64,000 nt of DNA from Ariolimax columbianus (GCA_036924085.1 JAVGWX010000011.1:21065955-21129954), one strand, 5' to 3'; counted from the first letter of the stretch, positions 39,960 through 50,530 are shown. Notes: generated from the letters alone by a model not told the origin. A program made the numbers and translations.

Positions 39960-40260
39960 CCTTCATAGGCGTCTCAGTCTTTGCAGACTATGCGCGGGCA
40001 CCCTGTAAGTAGACTCTCAATGCGCAAGCCTGGGCGCTGAATATTGAGACCCTGGGCTGTCCAAACTGCAGGATCGCCCTCTCGGTCTTGCTGGTGTAAT
40101 CCAAAGGAATGTATAGCATGAGAATTTGGCACCAGCTCAGCTGCAGGAGATGCCGAAATGTGTTCGCAATTTTGTGACCATCCACCTCAGGTGCTACCAC
40201 TCCAGATTTTCTGTCTGGGTTTACTCCCGTAGCCCGAGGTTTCTCTCGAGGTTTCCACAA
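39960..40260. other. Intron I-J, stretch without recognised element
   Basis: No supported family. The sequence holds a 90-codon minus-strand open frame without recognisable domain. Confidence 0.4.
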
Positions 40261-40410
40261 AGTATAGTTTCCCTTCTGTATAGTTTTGTGTCATTTGCAA
40301 ATTTTACAACCATGAATGTGGTGTCGTAATGGTTAAGAAGAAAGAAATATCATATCACAATTTGCGGGGTTTGCCCAGCATATTACTTTAAAGACATTAA
40401 AGATTCATAC

Positions 40411-40502
40411 CTCTGTTTTCCCACCTCCTGCTGGTCCGACCAACATAAGGCCATGTCTGACAACAGTTGTCTCATATAGTTGAATGCATTTGTTAATAAA
40501 AT
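40411..40502 (-). CDS. DNAH1: Dynein heavy chain exon I: AAA2 P-loop
   Basis: The exon has 92 nt and encodes DFINKCIQLYETTVVRHGLM followed by LVGPAGGGKTE. QLYETTVVRHG is strongly conserved in axonemal chains. The Walker A is GPAGGGKT where I recall GPTGSGKS or GPTGGGKT as usual; it still meets GxxGxGKT. The acceptor is CTACAG and the donor is GAG/GTATGAA. It ends in phase 0 and joins CYKMLQ of exon J. Confidence 0.92.
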
Positions 40503-40559
40503 CTGTAGAGGAATATGAAAACCAAGTTAATTCTACAAGAAATACTATTTTTTCCTTAA

Positions 40560-40790
40560 CCTTTTCTGTTCCAACGGAGTGAGATTACAACGATTTATCT
40601 CTGTTCCACTGGCATTGCAAACCGCCAGCTCTAGGATCATCGATTTATCGTATATAAACTACCGGGTTAATGCCATAGAAACAGTGGAACATACCGCTCT
40701 TTTGATTGCAGAAAGTTCTAACTTCCGTCATGTACGGTTAGACAAAAACAATGCTGATTATTTTAATTTGTTTTAGATTTTAGAAAGGAT
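40560..40790. repeat. Dispersed repeat H, copy 1
   Basis: Shares atcatcgatttatcgtatat, taatgccatagaaac and gattgcagaaagtt blocks with 60890-61090 in the same orientation. Confidence 0.65.
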
Positions 40791-41034
40791 TTCTTCAGTT
40801 TTTCGCTTGGATTTGAAGATTTACCCATTATTGAGATTGGGGGAGTTTAGTTTCTGCAACTGATTTTTCTGAGGTAGATATTATTTAGTGTGTTTATGTA
40901 GATACAATAATTACGTTTGTAGTGAAAGACGTAGACATTACGGTAAACATCAATAGTAGTTTTCTGGAAATTAATTTTTTTTCCTAACCAATGTACGCTG
41001 CTATCGGTTGAGTCTATATGTTGGTGCTATTTTT

Positions 41035-41210
41035 CACCACTATCACCTTCATCTTCTTGTATCTCAGAAACTAACATACACACAATAATACCAACAAGCT
41101 CTTTATTAATGTATGTCTCTAGACATAGAGAAAATCATTTTTTATAATTAAAAAAATTAGAGGTTCTCAAAATCAACAACCATGTCGGGGCATGAAGTGG
41201 TGAAAAATTA
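41035..41210 (-). repeat. Dispersed repeat F, copy 2
   Basis: Reverse-oriented relative of 3835-4025 (gtatctcagaaactaac, ccaacaagctctttatt, tctcaaaatcaacaaccat). Confidence 0.65.
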
Positions 41211-41639
41211 TGCGGATTCAGGAAATAAACGTAATTTTGTAATCTGGAAATTAGAAGGTTAATGACCAGCTCAGTAGTGGCTATTATATTGTTGCTAGTC
41301 CTAACTTTATCTCCAATGATCTCTATCATGGGTTATTGAGATCCAGTGGGTAACAAGCTTTCTTTCTGATATATTGTTGATGTTGTAGTGGAGTGCAAGG
41401 GAGTCAGAACAACTTTTTGTGGGTCTACCCCTAGATATTTTTCCGTCTCAAGAGATATCAGACTTCTATTGACATGCTCCATCGTACATCCATTCTTCTG
41501 AACCCGTGCCTACCCACCAATGTTTTAGCTTGTTTTCATCAAGAGCTGCATCAATCGTCAATGATAGTTGCAGTAGGTCATAATTGTGTTAATTCTGCAT
41601 GCTCTTGTTATGGAAAGTATTGATACTTTGCTGTGATTT

Positions 41640-41890
41640 CGATGGATTATATGAGGAGCAACTTTCCCCAATCAGTGAGTCTAAATGTTTGTGCTTTGTT
41701 TCCCAAATTTCCATCTTCATCTTCTTGTATCTCAAAAACTAACAAACACACAAATAAAACAATAACGCCAAAAAGTTCTTTATTCATTTGTGTCTCCTAC
41801 ACACAACAAAATCATATTTATCGACCGACAAACAGAAAGGTTACAGGCTCTCAAAATCAACAACCATAGTAAAATGGTGAAGTTATGACA
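41640..41890 (-). repeat. Dispersed repeat F, copy 3
   Basis: Same family and orientation as 41035-41210, with gtatctcaaaaactaaca and ggctctcaaaatcaacaacc. Confidence 0.65.
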
Positions 41891-41996
41891 AATTATGAAA
41901 AAATTGTTTGGCGTCGTAAAGGTCAAACAAGAATATTTCAAGGTCATTGATTTCTCAGCATTACCCTGTAATTATAATGTATAATGACAATCTTAC

Positions 41997-42076
41997 CATC
42001 AACATCTAGGAGACCAGATTTAATGCAATTGCTTCTGAGTGATAGATTTAAGTTGCCATAATCAATGGGCTCCTCC
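41997..42076 (-). CDS. DNAH1: Dynein heavy chain exon H: linker before AAA2 P-loop
   Basis: The exon has 80 nt. One base completes lysine, then come EEPIDYGNLNLSLRSNCIKS and GLLDVD, with one base left over for the next aspartate. The sequence is less conserved, as expected for this variable linker, so the call rests mainly on phase, splice sites (TTTCAG acceptor, GTAAGA donor) and position between exons G and I. Confidence 0.85.
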
Positions 42077-42685
42077 CTGAAAGGAAAATAAAATTTTACA
42101 TTTATATATCATCATCATTATGTAGCATGTTCTTTATAGGACGCCGCTCCCATCACAGTCTGTCTGAAAGAAACTCTTTCCCTTGCCAAAACTCCAGCCT
42201 CCACCATAGTCATACTCAGGCATTCCTGGATATCTTGGTGCCATTATCTTCTTGATACATTTTTCCCATCGCTTTATCAGTTCACCAAAACCTGCAGAAT
42301 AGAAGTTTTTGGTCTGCTATCTCAGCCACATTTGCACTTCACAATCAACCTTTTCGTCATTCACGAAACGTCTTCTGCCAAGGTGGGTTTTTAGTGCATC
42401 AAAAAGGTGGGTTTTTAGTGCATCAAAAAGGTGGAAATAGCTCTGGGCAAATTTGTGACTGTAACGTGGATGTTCCAGGTGTTGTCAGCCTAGTTGATTG
42501 GTTTTCTTCTGGGTTGATCAAATCGTATGTCGTCTGATCATTGTCATGATGGAGCATACTCCCACACTCCTTTAGTCAGCAGGCCTTGGCATTTTCTTCT
42601 AATTGTATCTCAAAACATCAACCGAACTTCACAGTATGATACAGCATTCACATTTTCACCCTTCTTCTGGAAAATGGTTAACAGA

Positions 42686-43044
42686 GGGACCAAGAAGCTG
42701 AACGGCGCATGAGCTGCAGCAGTCAGCGACCTAGCGTCTGCTAGCGTCAGGGTCAGAGAACCAGAGCTGCAAAGATCCTTCTACACCTCCACGTGTTGAT
42801 CCTGTACATCAGGCTACAATACGGCAGACTGGCTAATTTGAAGGGATTGAAGAGGGAAGGCTAACCCGGCAATCAAAAATGCCTGCTGAAGTCGGATGTG
42901 TCAGGTCGAATGAAGCAAATATGACACGCAAGCTGTAAACTACAACATAACGCATTCCATTCTCACTACATCCCGCTACATGCAAAGTTCTTTTCGGGGC
43001 TCATTAGCAGGAGATTGAGAACGAACGAAGAAGAAGAAGAAAAA
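42686..43044 (+). mobile_element. SINE family B, near full-length, nested in the mariner
   Basis: A 359-bp insertion flanked by the 9-bp direct repeat GTTAACAGA at 42677-42685 and 43045-43053. The mariner reading resumes on both sides. It ends gggagattgagaac-like followed by a gaagaagaagaagaa tail. Confidence 0.82.
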
Positions 43045-43074
43045 GTTAACAGAACTTTGTGAGAATACAAAATC

Positions 43075-43738
43075 ACTGTAAGCATAAGCTTTCATGCTAT
43101 TGGTGCAACCTTGAATTTCTTGGCAGAAGATGAAGAAGATTGTTTCTATTGCATTGAAGCATAAGCTTTCATGCTATTGGTGCAACCTTGAATTTCTTGG
43201 CAGAAGATTGTTTCCATTGCATTGAAGCATAAGCTTTCATGCTATTGGTGCAACCTTGAATTTCTTGGCAGAAGATGAAGAAGATTGTTTCTATTGCATT
43301 GAAGCATAAGCTTTCATGCTATTGGTGCAACCTTGAATTTCTTGGCAGAAGATTGTTTCCATTGCATTGAAGCATAAGCTTTCATGCTATTGGTGCAACC
43401 TTGAATTTCTTGGCAGAAGATGAAGAAGATTGTTTCTATTGCATTGAAGCATAAGCTTTCATGCTATTGGTGCAACCTTGAATTTCTTGGCAGAAGATTG
43501 TTTCCATTGCATTGAAGCATAAGCTTTCATGCTATTGGTGCAACCTTGAATTTCTTGGCAGAAGATTGTTTCCATTGCATTGAAGCATAAGCTTTCATGC
43601 TATTGGTGCAACCTTGAATTTCTTGGCAGAAGATGAAGAAGATTGTTTCTATTGCATTGAAGCATAAGCTTTCATGCTATTGGTGCAACCTTGAATTTCT
43701 TGGCAGAAGATGAAGAAGATTGTTTCTATTGCATTGAG
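43075..43738. repeat. 77/68-bp alternating minisatellite, 9 units, inside the mariner
   Basis: Units starting agcataagctttcatgctat begin at 43081, 43158, 43226, 43303, 43371, 43448, 43516, 43584 and 43661. Spacings are 77, 68, 77, 68, 77, 68, 68 and 77. Long units carry an extra 9 bp (atgaagaag). The unit is part of the transposase coding region. Confidence 0.92.
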
Positions 43739-44085
43739 CATCTTTTGAAGTAAGCATTTCCTTATGAATATCCTTTGCCGAAAGTCCTTTTACTTCTCTA
43801 AAACACACAACAGCATATTGTTCTTTGATTGTACACCCTATGAACACAGATGCTATTTTGTTTCTGAACTGCTCGTATGTATGTGACACCTAGGGTCTAC
43901 TACCCACAGTAATCACACAGCTGGATGTTGCTACCACCTATGACATTTTTAGAAACTGCCAACTACATTTCATAAGCAATCCCATTTCAGTTTGTGACCT
44001 ACTTACAGCCGTAATTTAGCTGATAATAATGTCCCGAACAACAAAATTATTCTTCCTATTAAAAACAAAAATATAAAATACTTAC

Positions 44086-44192
44086 TTGACATTAGGAAAC
44101 AAGTCGGACACAATACCATTGAAAAGTTTCAAATCATCAGCTAAAAATTTGGGCACGTTGACGTCCTGGATGGCTCGCAGGCATATTAGTTG
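44086..44192 (-). CDS. DNAH1: Dynein heavy chain exon G: AAA1-AAA2 link
   Basis: The exon has 107 nt and encodes [20 protein letters not shown] followed by [15 protein letters not shown] plus two bases of a lysine codon. The NVPKFL and GIVSDLFP blocks are typical of the segment leading to AAA2. The acceptor is CTCTCTCAG and the donor is AA/GTAAG. The phase matches the first base of exon H. Confidence 0.9.
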
Positions 44193-44281
44193 CTGAGAGA
44201 GAAAGAAAGAGCACAGATATTAACTTGTGTCAATGAAACAGGGAAGTCGTGGTAGTGCAGTGGATTGTTCAGACCAGTGAT

Positions 44282-44480
44282 CTTCTTCCTCTTCAGCATT
44301 CGTCCTGAAAGGCACGCTTGTGAACATTGTGTCATAGCTTACAGCGAGGCTATGACATCCAATTTCAGCTGGCTATTTTTGGGACCTGGTTTGCCATTCC
44401 TCTTCTATCCCTAATCTCTTAGCTAGGCTGCATGTTTGCAGTCTGTTTCCAGTGCCGCCACCAGGAAGGCAAAATAGGGT
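44282..44480 (-). mobile_element. SINE family B-related copy
   Basis: Starts with a TTC-rich run (the complement of the GAA tail), then gcattcgtcctgaaaggcac, the core (agcttacagcgaggctatga) and tagctaggctgcatgtttgc. Confidence 0.65.
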
Positions 44481-44534
44481 TTTCATCAGCTATGGATCAC
44501 CATCCCTCAAATGTCTTAGTCTTGATCAACCATG

Positions 44535-44888
44535 TACTTCTATAGTACAGTGCAGGTCCCAAATCTGGCATGAACTGTATGTAACCGGGAGGAGAATTTT
44601 CTTTTTAGCGGGCTAGGTGCGAGCAGCTTATTACTGTGCTGCATTGGTACAAGTGCTGCTGACGGGGGTTAACTGATGTGTGAGTCCAACTTAATAGAAT
44701 CAAACATTAGAGCAAAGTAGACCCGCAGTCTGTTAGGTGCCATCTATGCTGCTCTTATCAAACCACTTTACCATGGTCAGTGTTAAGCCACGTCGCACAG
44801 TTCGTCGCCTTTTAAAACATGTTTTCTGTGGAGCAGTGGTGCTATTCATGTCTTTGTCATACACAAAGACTCTGGCGGACCACTCGAG
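44535..44888. repeat. Dispersed repeat G, copy 1
   Basis: Matches 62575-63163, apart from the SINE nested in that copy: tagcgggctaggtgcgagca, gagcaaagtagacccgcagt, tttgtcatacacaaagactc. Confidence 0.75.
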
Positions 44889-44899
44889 ACAGATGTATG

Positions 44900-45245
44900 G
44901 GCTATAATTAGAAAGAAAAGGTCTGCATTCCTACAACTGAATAATATATGGAAAACCATGGAAATAAAAGGAAAGAAAAGGTCTGCATTCCTACAACTGA
45001 AAAATATATGGAAAATCAGAAATAAAAGGAGAGAAAAGGTCTGCATTCCTACTACTGACTAATATATGGAAAACCATGGAAATAAAAGACTAATACCAAG
45101 TTAAGGTTGTTTAATTCCAATGTCAAGCCAGTACTCCTGGACGGAGCAGAAACTTGGAGAACAACAAAGACAATACAGAGAAAACTTCAGTCATTCAACA
45201 ATAAATGTCTATAAATAGATAATGGGTATAGGCTGCCAAGACATG
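44900..45245 (+). mobile_element. LINE reverse transcriptase fragment with internal triplication
   Basis: A frame gives KKRSAFLQLNNIWKTMEIK, three times in tandem with a unit of about 60 bp (44908-45088), then FNSNVKP-like and GAETWRTTKTIQRKLQSFNN-like sequence after a frameshift. This is the thumb and C-terminal part of a non-LTR reverse transcriptase. Confidence 0.7.
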
Positions 45246-45319
45246 GTGAGCAACAAAGACTTATGGAAAGGGAGTCTGCAACAATTAGTGATGTAACAGG
45301 GCAGAGGTAGGAAATGGTG

Positions 45320-45548
45320 TTTCTTCTTATTCGGCCTGAAAAGGACATTGTGACGTTGTATCGTAGTTTATAGCAAGGCTGCGATACCTGCGCCTTTTGG
45401 TCTGAAACATCCATTTTTAGCAAGGCATTTTTGAGGATCGGGTTTGCCATCCTTCTTGAATTCCTACTCTTTTAGCCAGTCTACATGAGTGCAGCCTGTT
45501 TTCAGGGCCGATACTTGGGGGCAGAATAGGGTCAGCTATGGTTCGCTG
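45320..45548 (-). mobile_element. SINE family B-related copy
   Basis: Begins ttcttcttattcggcctgaa and carries the core (gtagtttatagcaaggctgc) and the ttagccagtctacatgagtg end. The 46-bp minisatellite starts directly after it. Confidence 0.65.
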
Positions 45549-46802
45549 ATCCTGAAGCTGGCTGCTGTCAGCTCATTCACTGCTGCAACTTCAGCCCCAA
45601 GTACTGGCTTCTATCAGCTCATTCACTGGCACATCTTCAGCCCCAAGTACTGGCTTCTATCAGCTCATTCACTGGCATATCTTCAGCCCCAAGTACTGGC
45701 TTCTATCAGCTCATTCACTGGCACATCTTCAGCCCCAAGTACTGGCTTCTATCAGCTCATTCACTGGCATATCTTCAGCCCTAAGTACTGGCTTCTATCA
45801 GCTCATTCACTGGCACATCTTCAGCCCCAAGTACTGGCTTCTATCAGCTCATTCACTGGCATATCTTCAGCCCCAAGTACTGGCTGCTGTCAACTCATTC
45901 ATTGCTGCAACTTCAACCCCAAAGTACTGGCTGCTGTCAACTCATTCATTGTTGCATCTTTAACCCCAAGTACTGGCTGCTGTCAACTCATTCATTGTTG
46001 CATCTTTAACCCCAAGTACTGGCTAATATCAGCTCAATCATTGCTGCATCTTTAACCCAAAGTACTGGCTGCTGTCATTCCATTCACTGCTGCAACTTCT
46101 GCCCCAAGTACTGGCTGCTGTCAGCTCATTTACTGCTGCATCTTCAGCCCCAAGTACTAGCTTCCATCAGCTCATTCACTGTTGCATCTTCAATCCCCAA
46201 ATACTGGCCGCTGTCAGCGCAATATTACTCTAACTTAAACCTCAACGTACTTGCTGCTATCAGCTCATTCACTGCTGCATCTTCAGCCTCAATACTGGCT
46301 GCTGTCAACTCATTTATTGCTGCAACTTCAACCCCAAAGTACTGGCTGCTGTCAACTCATTCACTAGCACATCTTCAGCCCCAAGTACTGGCTAATATCA
46401 GCTCATTCACTGCTGCATCTTCAACCCAAAGTACTGGCTGCTGTCATTCCATTCACTGCTGCAACTTTAGCCCCAAAGTACTGGCTGATGTTAGCTCGTC
46501 AGCTCATTCACTACTGCATCTTCAACCTCAAAGTATTGGCTGCTGTCAGCTCATTTACTGCTGCATCTTCAGCCCCAAGTACTGTCTATCAGCTCATTCA
46601 CTGTTGCATTTTCAACCTCAAATACTGGCTGCTGTCAGCTCATTTACTGCTGCATCTTCAGCCCCAAGTACTAGCTGCTGTCATTCCATTCACTGCTGCA
46701 GCTTCAGCCTCAAGTACTGTCTATCAGCTCCTTCACTGTTGCATTTTCAGCCTCAAATACTGGCTGCTGTCATCTCATTCACTGTTGCATCTTCAGCCCC
46801 AC
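45548..46802. repeat. 46-bp minisatellite, about 27 units
   Basis: The unit is about ttctatcagctcattcactg + gcacatcttcagccccaagt + actggc. Early units (45600-45890) alternate between cacatc and catatc, giving a 92-bp dimer; later units are more diverged. One further unit lies alone at 47238-47284. A 188-codon + strand open frame at 45489-46055 is a by-product of the repeat. Confidence 0.9.
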
Positions 46803-46852
46803 GTTAACATTTGAAAGTGTAAAATGAAGAGGAAGGCAAAACTTCAACTTAC

Positions 46853-46939
46853 CTCGTCCATATCTGGGTACATTCTCTTGAGATTTCCAGCAGCTGAGAT
46901 AACACTCTTGACAGCTCTCATACCAAAATCATAGTGATC
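46853..46939 (-). CDS. DNAH1: Dynein heavy chain exon F: AAA1 small domain
   Basis: The exon has 87 nt (29 codons, phase 0) and encodes [20 protein letters not shown] followed by [17 protein letters not shown] is conserved across dynein heavy chains at the AAA1 helical subdomain. The acceptor is CACATAG and the donor is GAG/GTAAGTTG. It lies directly next to the 46-bp minisatellite, whose last recognisable unit ends about 50 bp away on the downstream intron side. Confidence 0.9.
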
Positions 46940-46974
46940 CTATGTGATGCAGTAATAATAAAATATTAGCATCC

Positions 46975-47230
46975 TACTTCTTTTTCTTCAGTGTTCGTCC
47001 TCAAAAGGACATTGTGTTGTAGGTTTACAGCGAGGCTGTGACAACTGCGCATTTTGACGAACACATCCGGTTTCAGTTGGCTTTTTTGGGGGCAACAGGT
47101 TTGCCTTTTCACTGCAATCCCTATTCTTTTAGCCAGACTACACTAGTGTAGTCTGTTTTTCCAAGGCTGCCATTTGCAGGTGAAACAGGATCTTGGACAG
47201 CTATTGTTTGATGCCCCTGACGGGCCTAGC
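46975..47230 (-). mobile_element. SINE family B-related copy
   Basis: Starts with ttctttttcttcag, then tgttcgtcctcaaaaggaca, gtaggtttacagcgaggctg, catccggtttcagttggc and tagccagactacactagtgt. Confidence 0.7.
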
Positions 47231-47289
47231 CAGCTGAGTTGCTGGCTGCTGTCAACTCATTCACTGCTGCATCTTTGGCCCCATCATCC

Positions 47290-49290
47290 ATACAATAGAT
47301 TGGAGGGAAGAGTAATGATTGTAGTAGTGGGCGGCTACAAGATGTGCTATTTTTTATATATCCAGGTAGTAAAATTAACAAAGTAGGAGACAAATGTTAC
47401 CTTTGATAGAAGTGCCATTAATAGGTGTAAAATAAAGAAGTAAAGATCTCATCACGCCATACAACGCATAGGAAATATGGTGTTAGGCCCATATTATTTT
47501 GTAACCCACGGTACTTAGTTGATGATGTGGTCAGCATCACGCCGGCTGGTTTTACTGCACGGACTGAAGAATCGTTACCAATCGCCCAGATTGGTGGAGA
47601 ACTTTTGCTGAGGGTGTTCAGAGACATGAGGCATCAGAGACGATAGCTCTGCAAGTCTGTTCAATATCAACTCTTCTTCAACTCCGGTGAAAGGTGATAT
47701 TCTATTTCCGTTTACTCAGTACAACAGACAATTCAGGACTCGGATTGGCTTACTTAGCCATCTTCTAACTCGTGTGAACAGTGAATGTTGACAAGTAATC
47801 ATCATGGATTACAATGGACAAAGAACATACTATCAAGATTACAGAGTGAATGGTTAGAACATATCCAGAATGAAGAGATGTGACTGGTACTGGGATGCAC
47901 TAGAGAAAGGCACCCTGAGTTTGAAGATGCTGTACGGGCTAGAACTTCTGTCTGTGACATCCACATAAAAAACTGTCACAGGTCAAAGCCTATATGCGAG
48001 TATAACAGACCCCACTGTTTGCCCAGGCCGTTATTCTAACTTAGAACATTATCACACTCATCCACATCATTCATGACCATACTCAGTAAATGACATATCA
48101 CACAGCAGGTGGCATATTTATTATATAATACTCATACCAGAAAAATGAGTAGTGAAATTACAAACACAATTCAATACATATCATCTTAACTAAGTATTCT
48201 ATTATTATATATATAAGTTAATATAAATATTAAATAAAGCGGACATTTTAAGCATTAGCTATTGGTGGAATTTCTAACTATCTAAACCCAGTTCTATTGC
48301 CTTGCAATTACATTCCACACACCTCGCCTTAACTGCGTCCTCAACACACCTTATCAAATACTCTTCCTCACTCAAATCCCCTCAGGCGGACGATCTGGAC
48401 ATACCTCGTTCATATTGTGTCCTGCTTACAACACAACGTTCAGATTATCACTTAATACAAAACTCACACACCTACTTGAGCGATCCTGTTCTATCACTAA
48501 CATTCATGCAACAGTCTATCAATCGCTCCTCTATCTAGGTCGGTGAGTTAAACATACTATCTAAATTCAGTCTCTCTCTCTCTCTCTCACTCTCATCTCT
48601 CTATCCAGCCTCCTCTCCATCCAGCCTCCTGAGCCAAACTTTCTCTCAAGTTATATACACTCAAGCAAAGTGCGAGCTTGACCAATGGATTTCAGGGAAT
48701 GACTTTATTCAATCTTATTGGAAGGAAACACTTTGCACACCTGTCACTCATTCTCTCGCAGCAAGCCCCGCTGCCAATCCGTCTGTCAATCAATCTCCCC
48801 CTATCAAAATCAGAAGGCCAGTGGTCAGTTTCTACCTGTCCACATTTCTTACCCCAACTCTGTTCTCCTTTGTTGAGACGGTGAGTGACCTTGACACGCA
48901 TTCAGGTAGCTTTAAGCTTTAACTTGTTCAGGTATCAGCAACCACATCACCCCTGTCCTAACCTTCCCTTGCTCTGGCGGGAACTGTCACACGAGTTACA
49001 CAGGCAGCACCCACTGCACAATAACAACTCAGACATCAAGGGATCAAGAGAAGAGTGTCCTGGATGTCACAGGCAGAGAGAACAATTGGACAGGTGACCA
49101 CAGCTGAGACAATGGTAAAAAGAAAAAGGAATGGGCCCACACTGGGGATAGAAGATTACCACAGAGTCCTCATAAACCTAGACAGGGAATGCAGAGAGTA
49201 GTGCAACAGGAGAGCAGAGCTCAGGGTTACCCAGCTGATAAATGATAACATACAGTATAGTATTGCCATCATATATACCTATACTCCAGT
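47290..49290. other. Intron E-F, 2 kb without recognised element
   Basis: No coding exon or known repeat is supported. A (TC)n run lies at about 48571-48590. Short open frames on both strands at 48302-49097 have no recognisable domain. A block near 47520-47545 (gatgatgtggtcagcatcac) resembles 62308-62330 over about 20 bp. Confidence 0.5.
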
Positions 49291-49299
49291 GCTACAAAG

Positions 49300-49428
49300 T
49301 AAGATATCTGGTTGGCGCTTTTCAACTAGAGTGAGAGACCAGGTTGTCGCTTTGCAGAACGGAGCATACAGAACAGCAGCCTCCAGTATGAGAATGGAGA
49401 TGGAAGCAGTAACTGCAGCTCCTAGGTG
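49300..49428 (+). mobile_element. LINE RNase H fragment
   Basis: Encodes QNGAYRTAASSMRMEMEAV-like sequence; the same block is found in reverse at about 60110-60200, next to the GVLGNERADYLAS part of the domain. Confidence 0.6.
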
Positions 49429-49432
49429 ATTT

Positions 49433-49640
49433 CTTCTTCTGCATTGGTTCTCAATCTCCTCCTATTACACCCTGAACAGGGCTTTTCAAGAAGCAGAATG
49501 TAGTCCAAAGAGCGGAATGCATTGTGTTGCTAGTTTACAGCTTGACTGCAATTTTTGCACCATTCGGTCAGATATATCCGTCTTTGGCAGTTCTGAGATG
49601 ACTATCCAAGACCTTTTTAACAGAGGCAACCATCGAGTCA
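49433..49640 (-). mobile_element. SINE family B copy
   Basis: Begins ttcttcttctgcattggttc, contains the core (gctagtttacagcttgactg) and the tatccgtctttggcag block. Confidence 0.75.
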
Positions 49641-49734
49641 GACTTTCAATCCTTACTTCAGAAGGTACAGAAGTTCTGACTATGGCATGAGTGGATGGCA
49701 TCTGTAGAGATCGACCACTGACTTTGGCTGATCC

Positions 49735-49800
49735 TTACCAGCTTTTAGGAAAGCCTGATTTCAGTCATTTGTTGGAGCATAGGTGCAACAGCAACTAACA
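49735..49800. repeat. Single diverged unit related to the 72-bp minisatellite
   Basis: The reverse complement reads cctatgctccaacaaatgac + tgaaatcaggctttcctaaa, matching the unit expanded at 39335-39958. Confidence 0.7.
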
Positions 49801-49830
49801 AATATTTGTCACAAAAATCAACTGAACTTG

Positions 49831-50060
49831 TTTTATTTTGTTTTGTTTTTTTGCGTTCGCCTTATTTCTCTATTCCCCAAGGCGGTGTGCGTTATACTGC
49901 GGTTTTTATTTTGTGCCAGTCGGCCCAGTGCATCCGACTTCAGCATGCATTTTCTATGGGTTTACTTCCCCGGGGTAACAGCTGGTGCTGTGATGAGGAT
50001 CGAACCAAGCACCTTCTGGTTGTGAGCTGTGTCACTTAAACACTAGCCCACACCGCCCCC
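49831..50060 (-). mobile_element. tRNA-headed SINE family A, copy 1
   Basis: On the minus strand a tRNA-like head (B-box-like ggttcgatcct) is followed by the family body and an A-rich tail, seen here as a T-rich run at 49831-49852. Near-matching direct repeats aactgaacttg (49820-49830) and aacttaacttg (50061-50071) flank it. Confidence 0.8.
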
Positions 50061-50143
50061 AACTTAACTTGTGAAAACTATCGAAATAAAATCAGATAAG
50101 ACATTTTTGTTATCAACCAATGATCTAAAAATGTCATACATAC

Positions 50144-50293
50144 TTGTGAGCTGAGCTGCTCTGAGGAAAGCTTGAATGTAGACACAATTTTCTGAGCCAG
50201 AGTTCGAGCTCCAGAAAAGCCAAACGAGAATAGACTGATCTCTGAAATTAGGCCATAATCTGGCACCATCATGGCAACTGGTCGGAACAATGC
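50144..50293 (-). CDS. DNAH1: Dynein heavy chain exon E: end of AAA1 large domain
   Basis: The exon has 150 nt (50 codons, phase 0) and encodes [20 protein letters not shown], then [16 protein letters not shown] and a tail ending [21 protein letters not shown] and the LSSQ ending are typical of axonemal dynein heavy chains. The acceptor is TATTTCCAG and the donor is CAA/GTATGTATG. It joins [11 protein letters not shown] in exon F. Confidence 0.92.
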
Positions 50294-50384
50294 CTGGAAA
50301 TAAAATTGTCTTTGGCTGTTAATGTTTAAAAAAAGGAGATGAGCTTTTATTGTAACAATTCATTAATTCGCATTAATGCAAAAT

Positions 50385-50530
50385 ATTGATCCTGTCCATC
50401 TATCTATATGCATGTGAAACGTGGACATTGAATGCTGAATTCAAGCATAAGATCCAGGTGATGGAGATCAGATGCTTAAGACAGATACTTGAAATAATGT
50501 ACCGGGACCGTGTCAGAAATGCTGACATAC
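50385..50530 (+). mobile_element. LINE reverse transcriptase fragment
   Basis: The frame reads YACETWTLNAEFKHKIQVME followed by IRCLRQILEIMYRDRV, the thumb region typical of non-LTR reverse transcriptases. It runs directly into the 77-bp minisatellite. Confidence 0.7.

Larger units (their letters stand above)
42115..43900 (-). pseudogene. mariner transposase remnant, split by a SINE and a minisatellite
   Basis: Minus-strand frames recover scattered parts of a DD34D mariner transposase in the right order. The N-terminal helix-turn-helix part is at 43889-43740 (EQYAVVCFREVKGLSAKDIH). A KKFKVAPIA-like block lies in the minisatellite units and at 43075-43130. An NVNAVSYCEV ... LLTKGVWEYAPS block is at 42680-42540, where the catalytic HDN motif is lost. 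The C-terminal part at 42480-42230 reads SHKFAQSYFHLFDALKTHL and later LIKRWEKCIKKI. A 24-bp tandem duplication lies at about 42375-42430. The copy contains stops and cannot be active. This family is known to insert at TA, but I did not identify its termini. Confidence 0.75.

Noticed and set aside
45489..46055. 188-codon + strand open frame
   Set aside because: It consists of the 46-bp minisatellite and its flank. The frame depends on the repeat phase and ends when units diverge.
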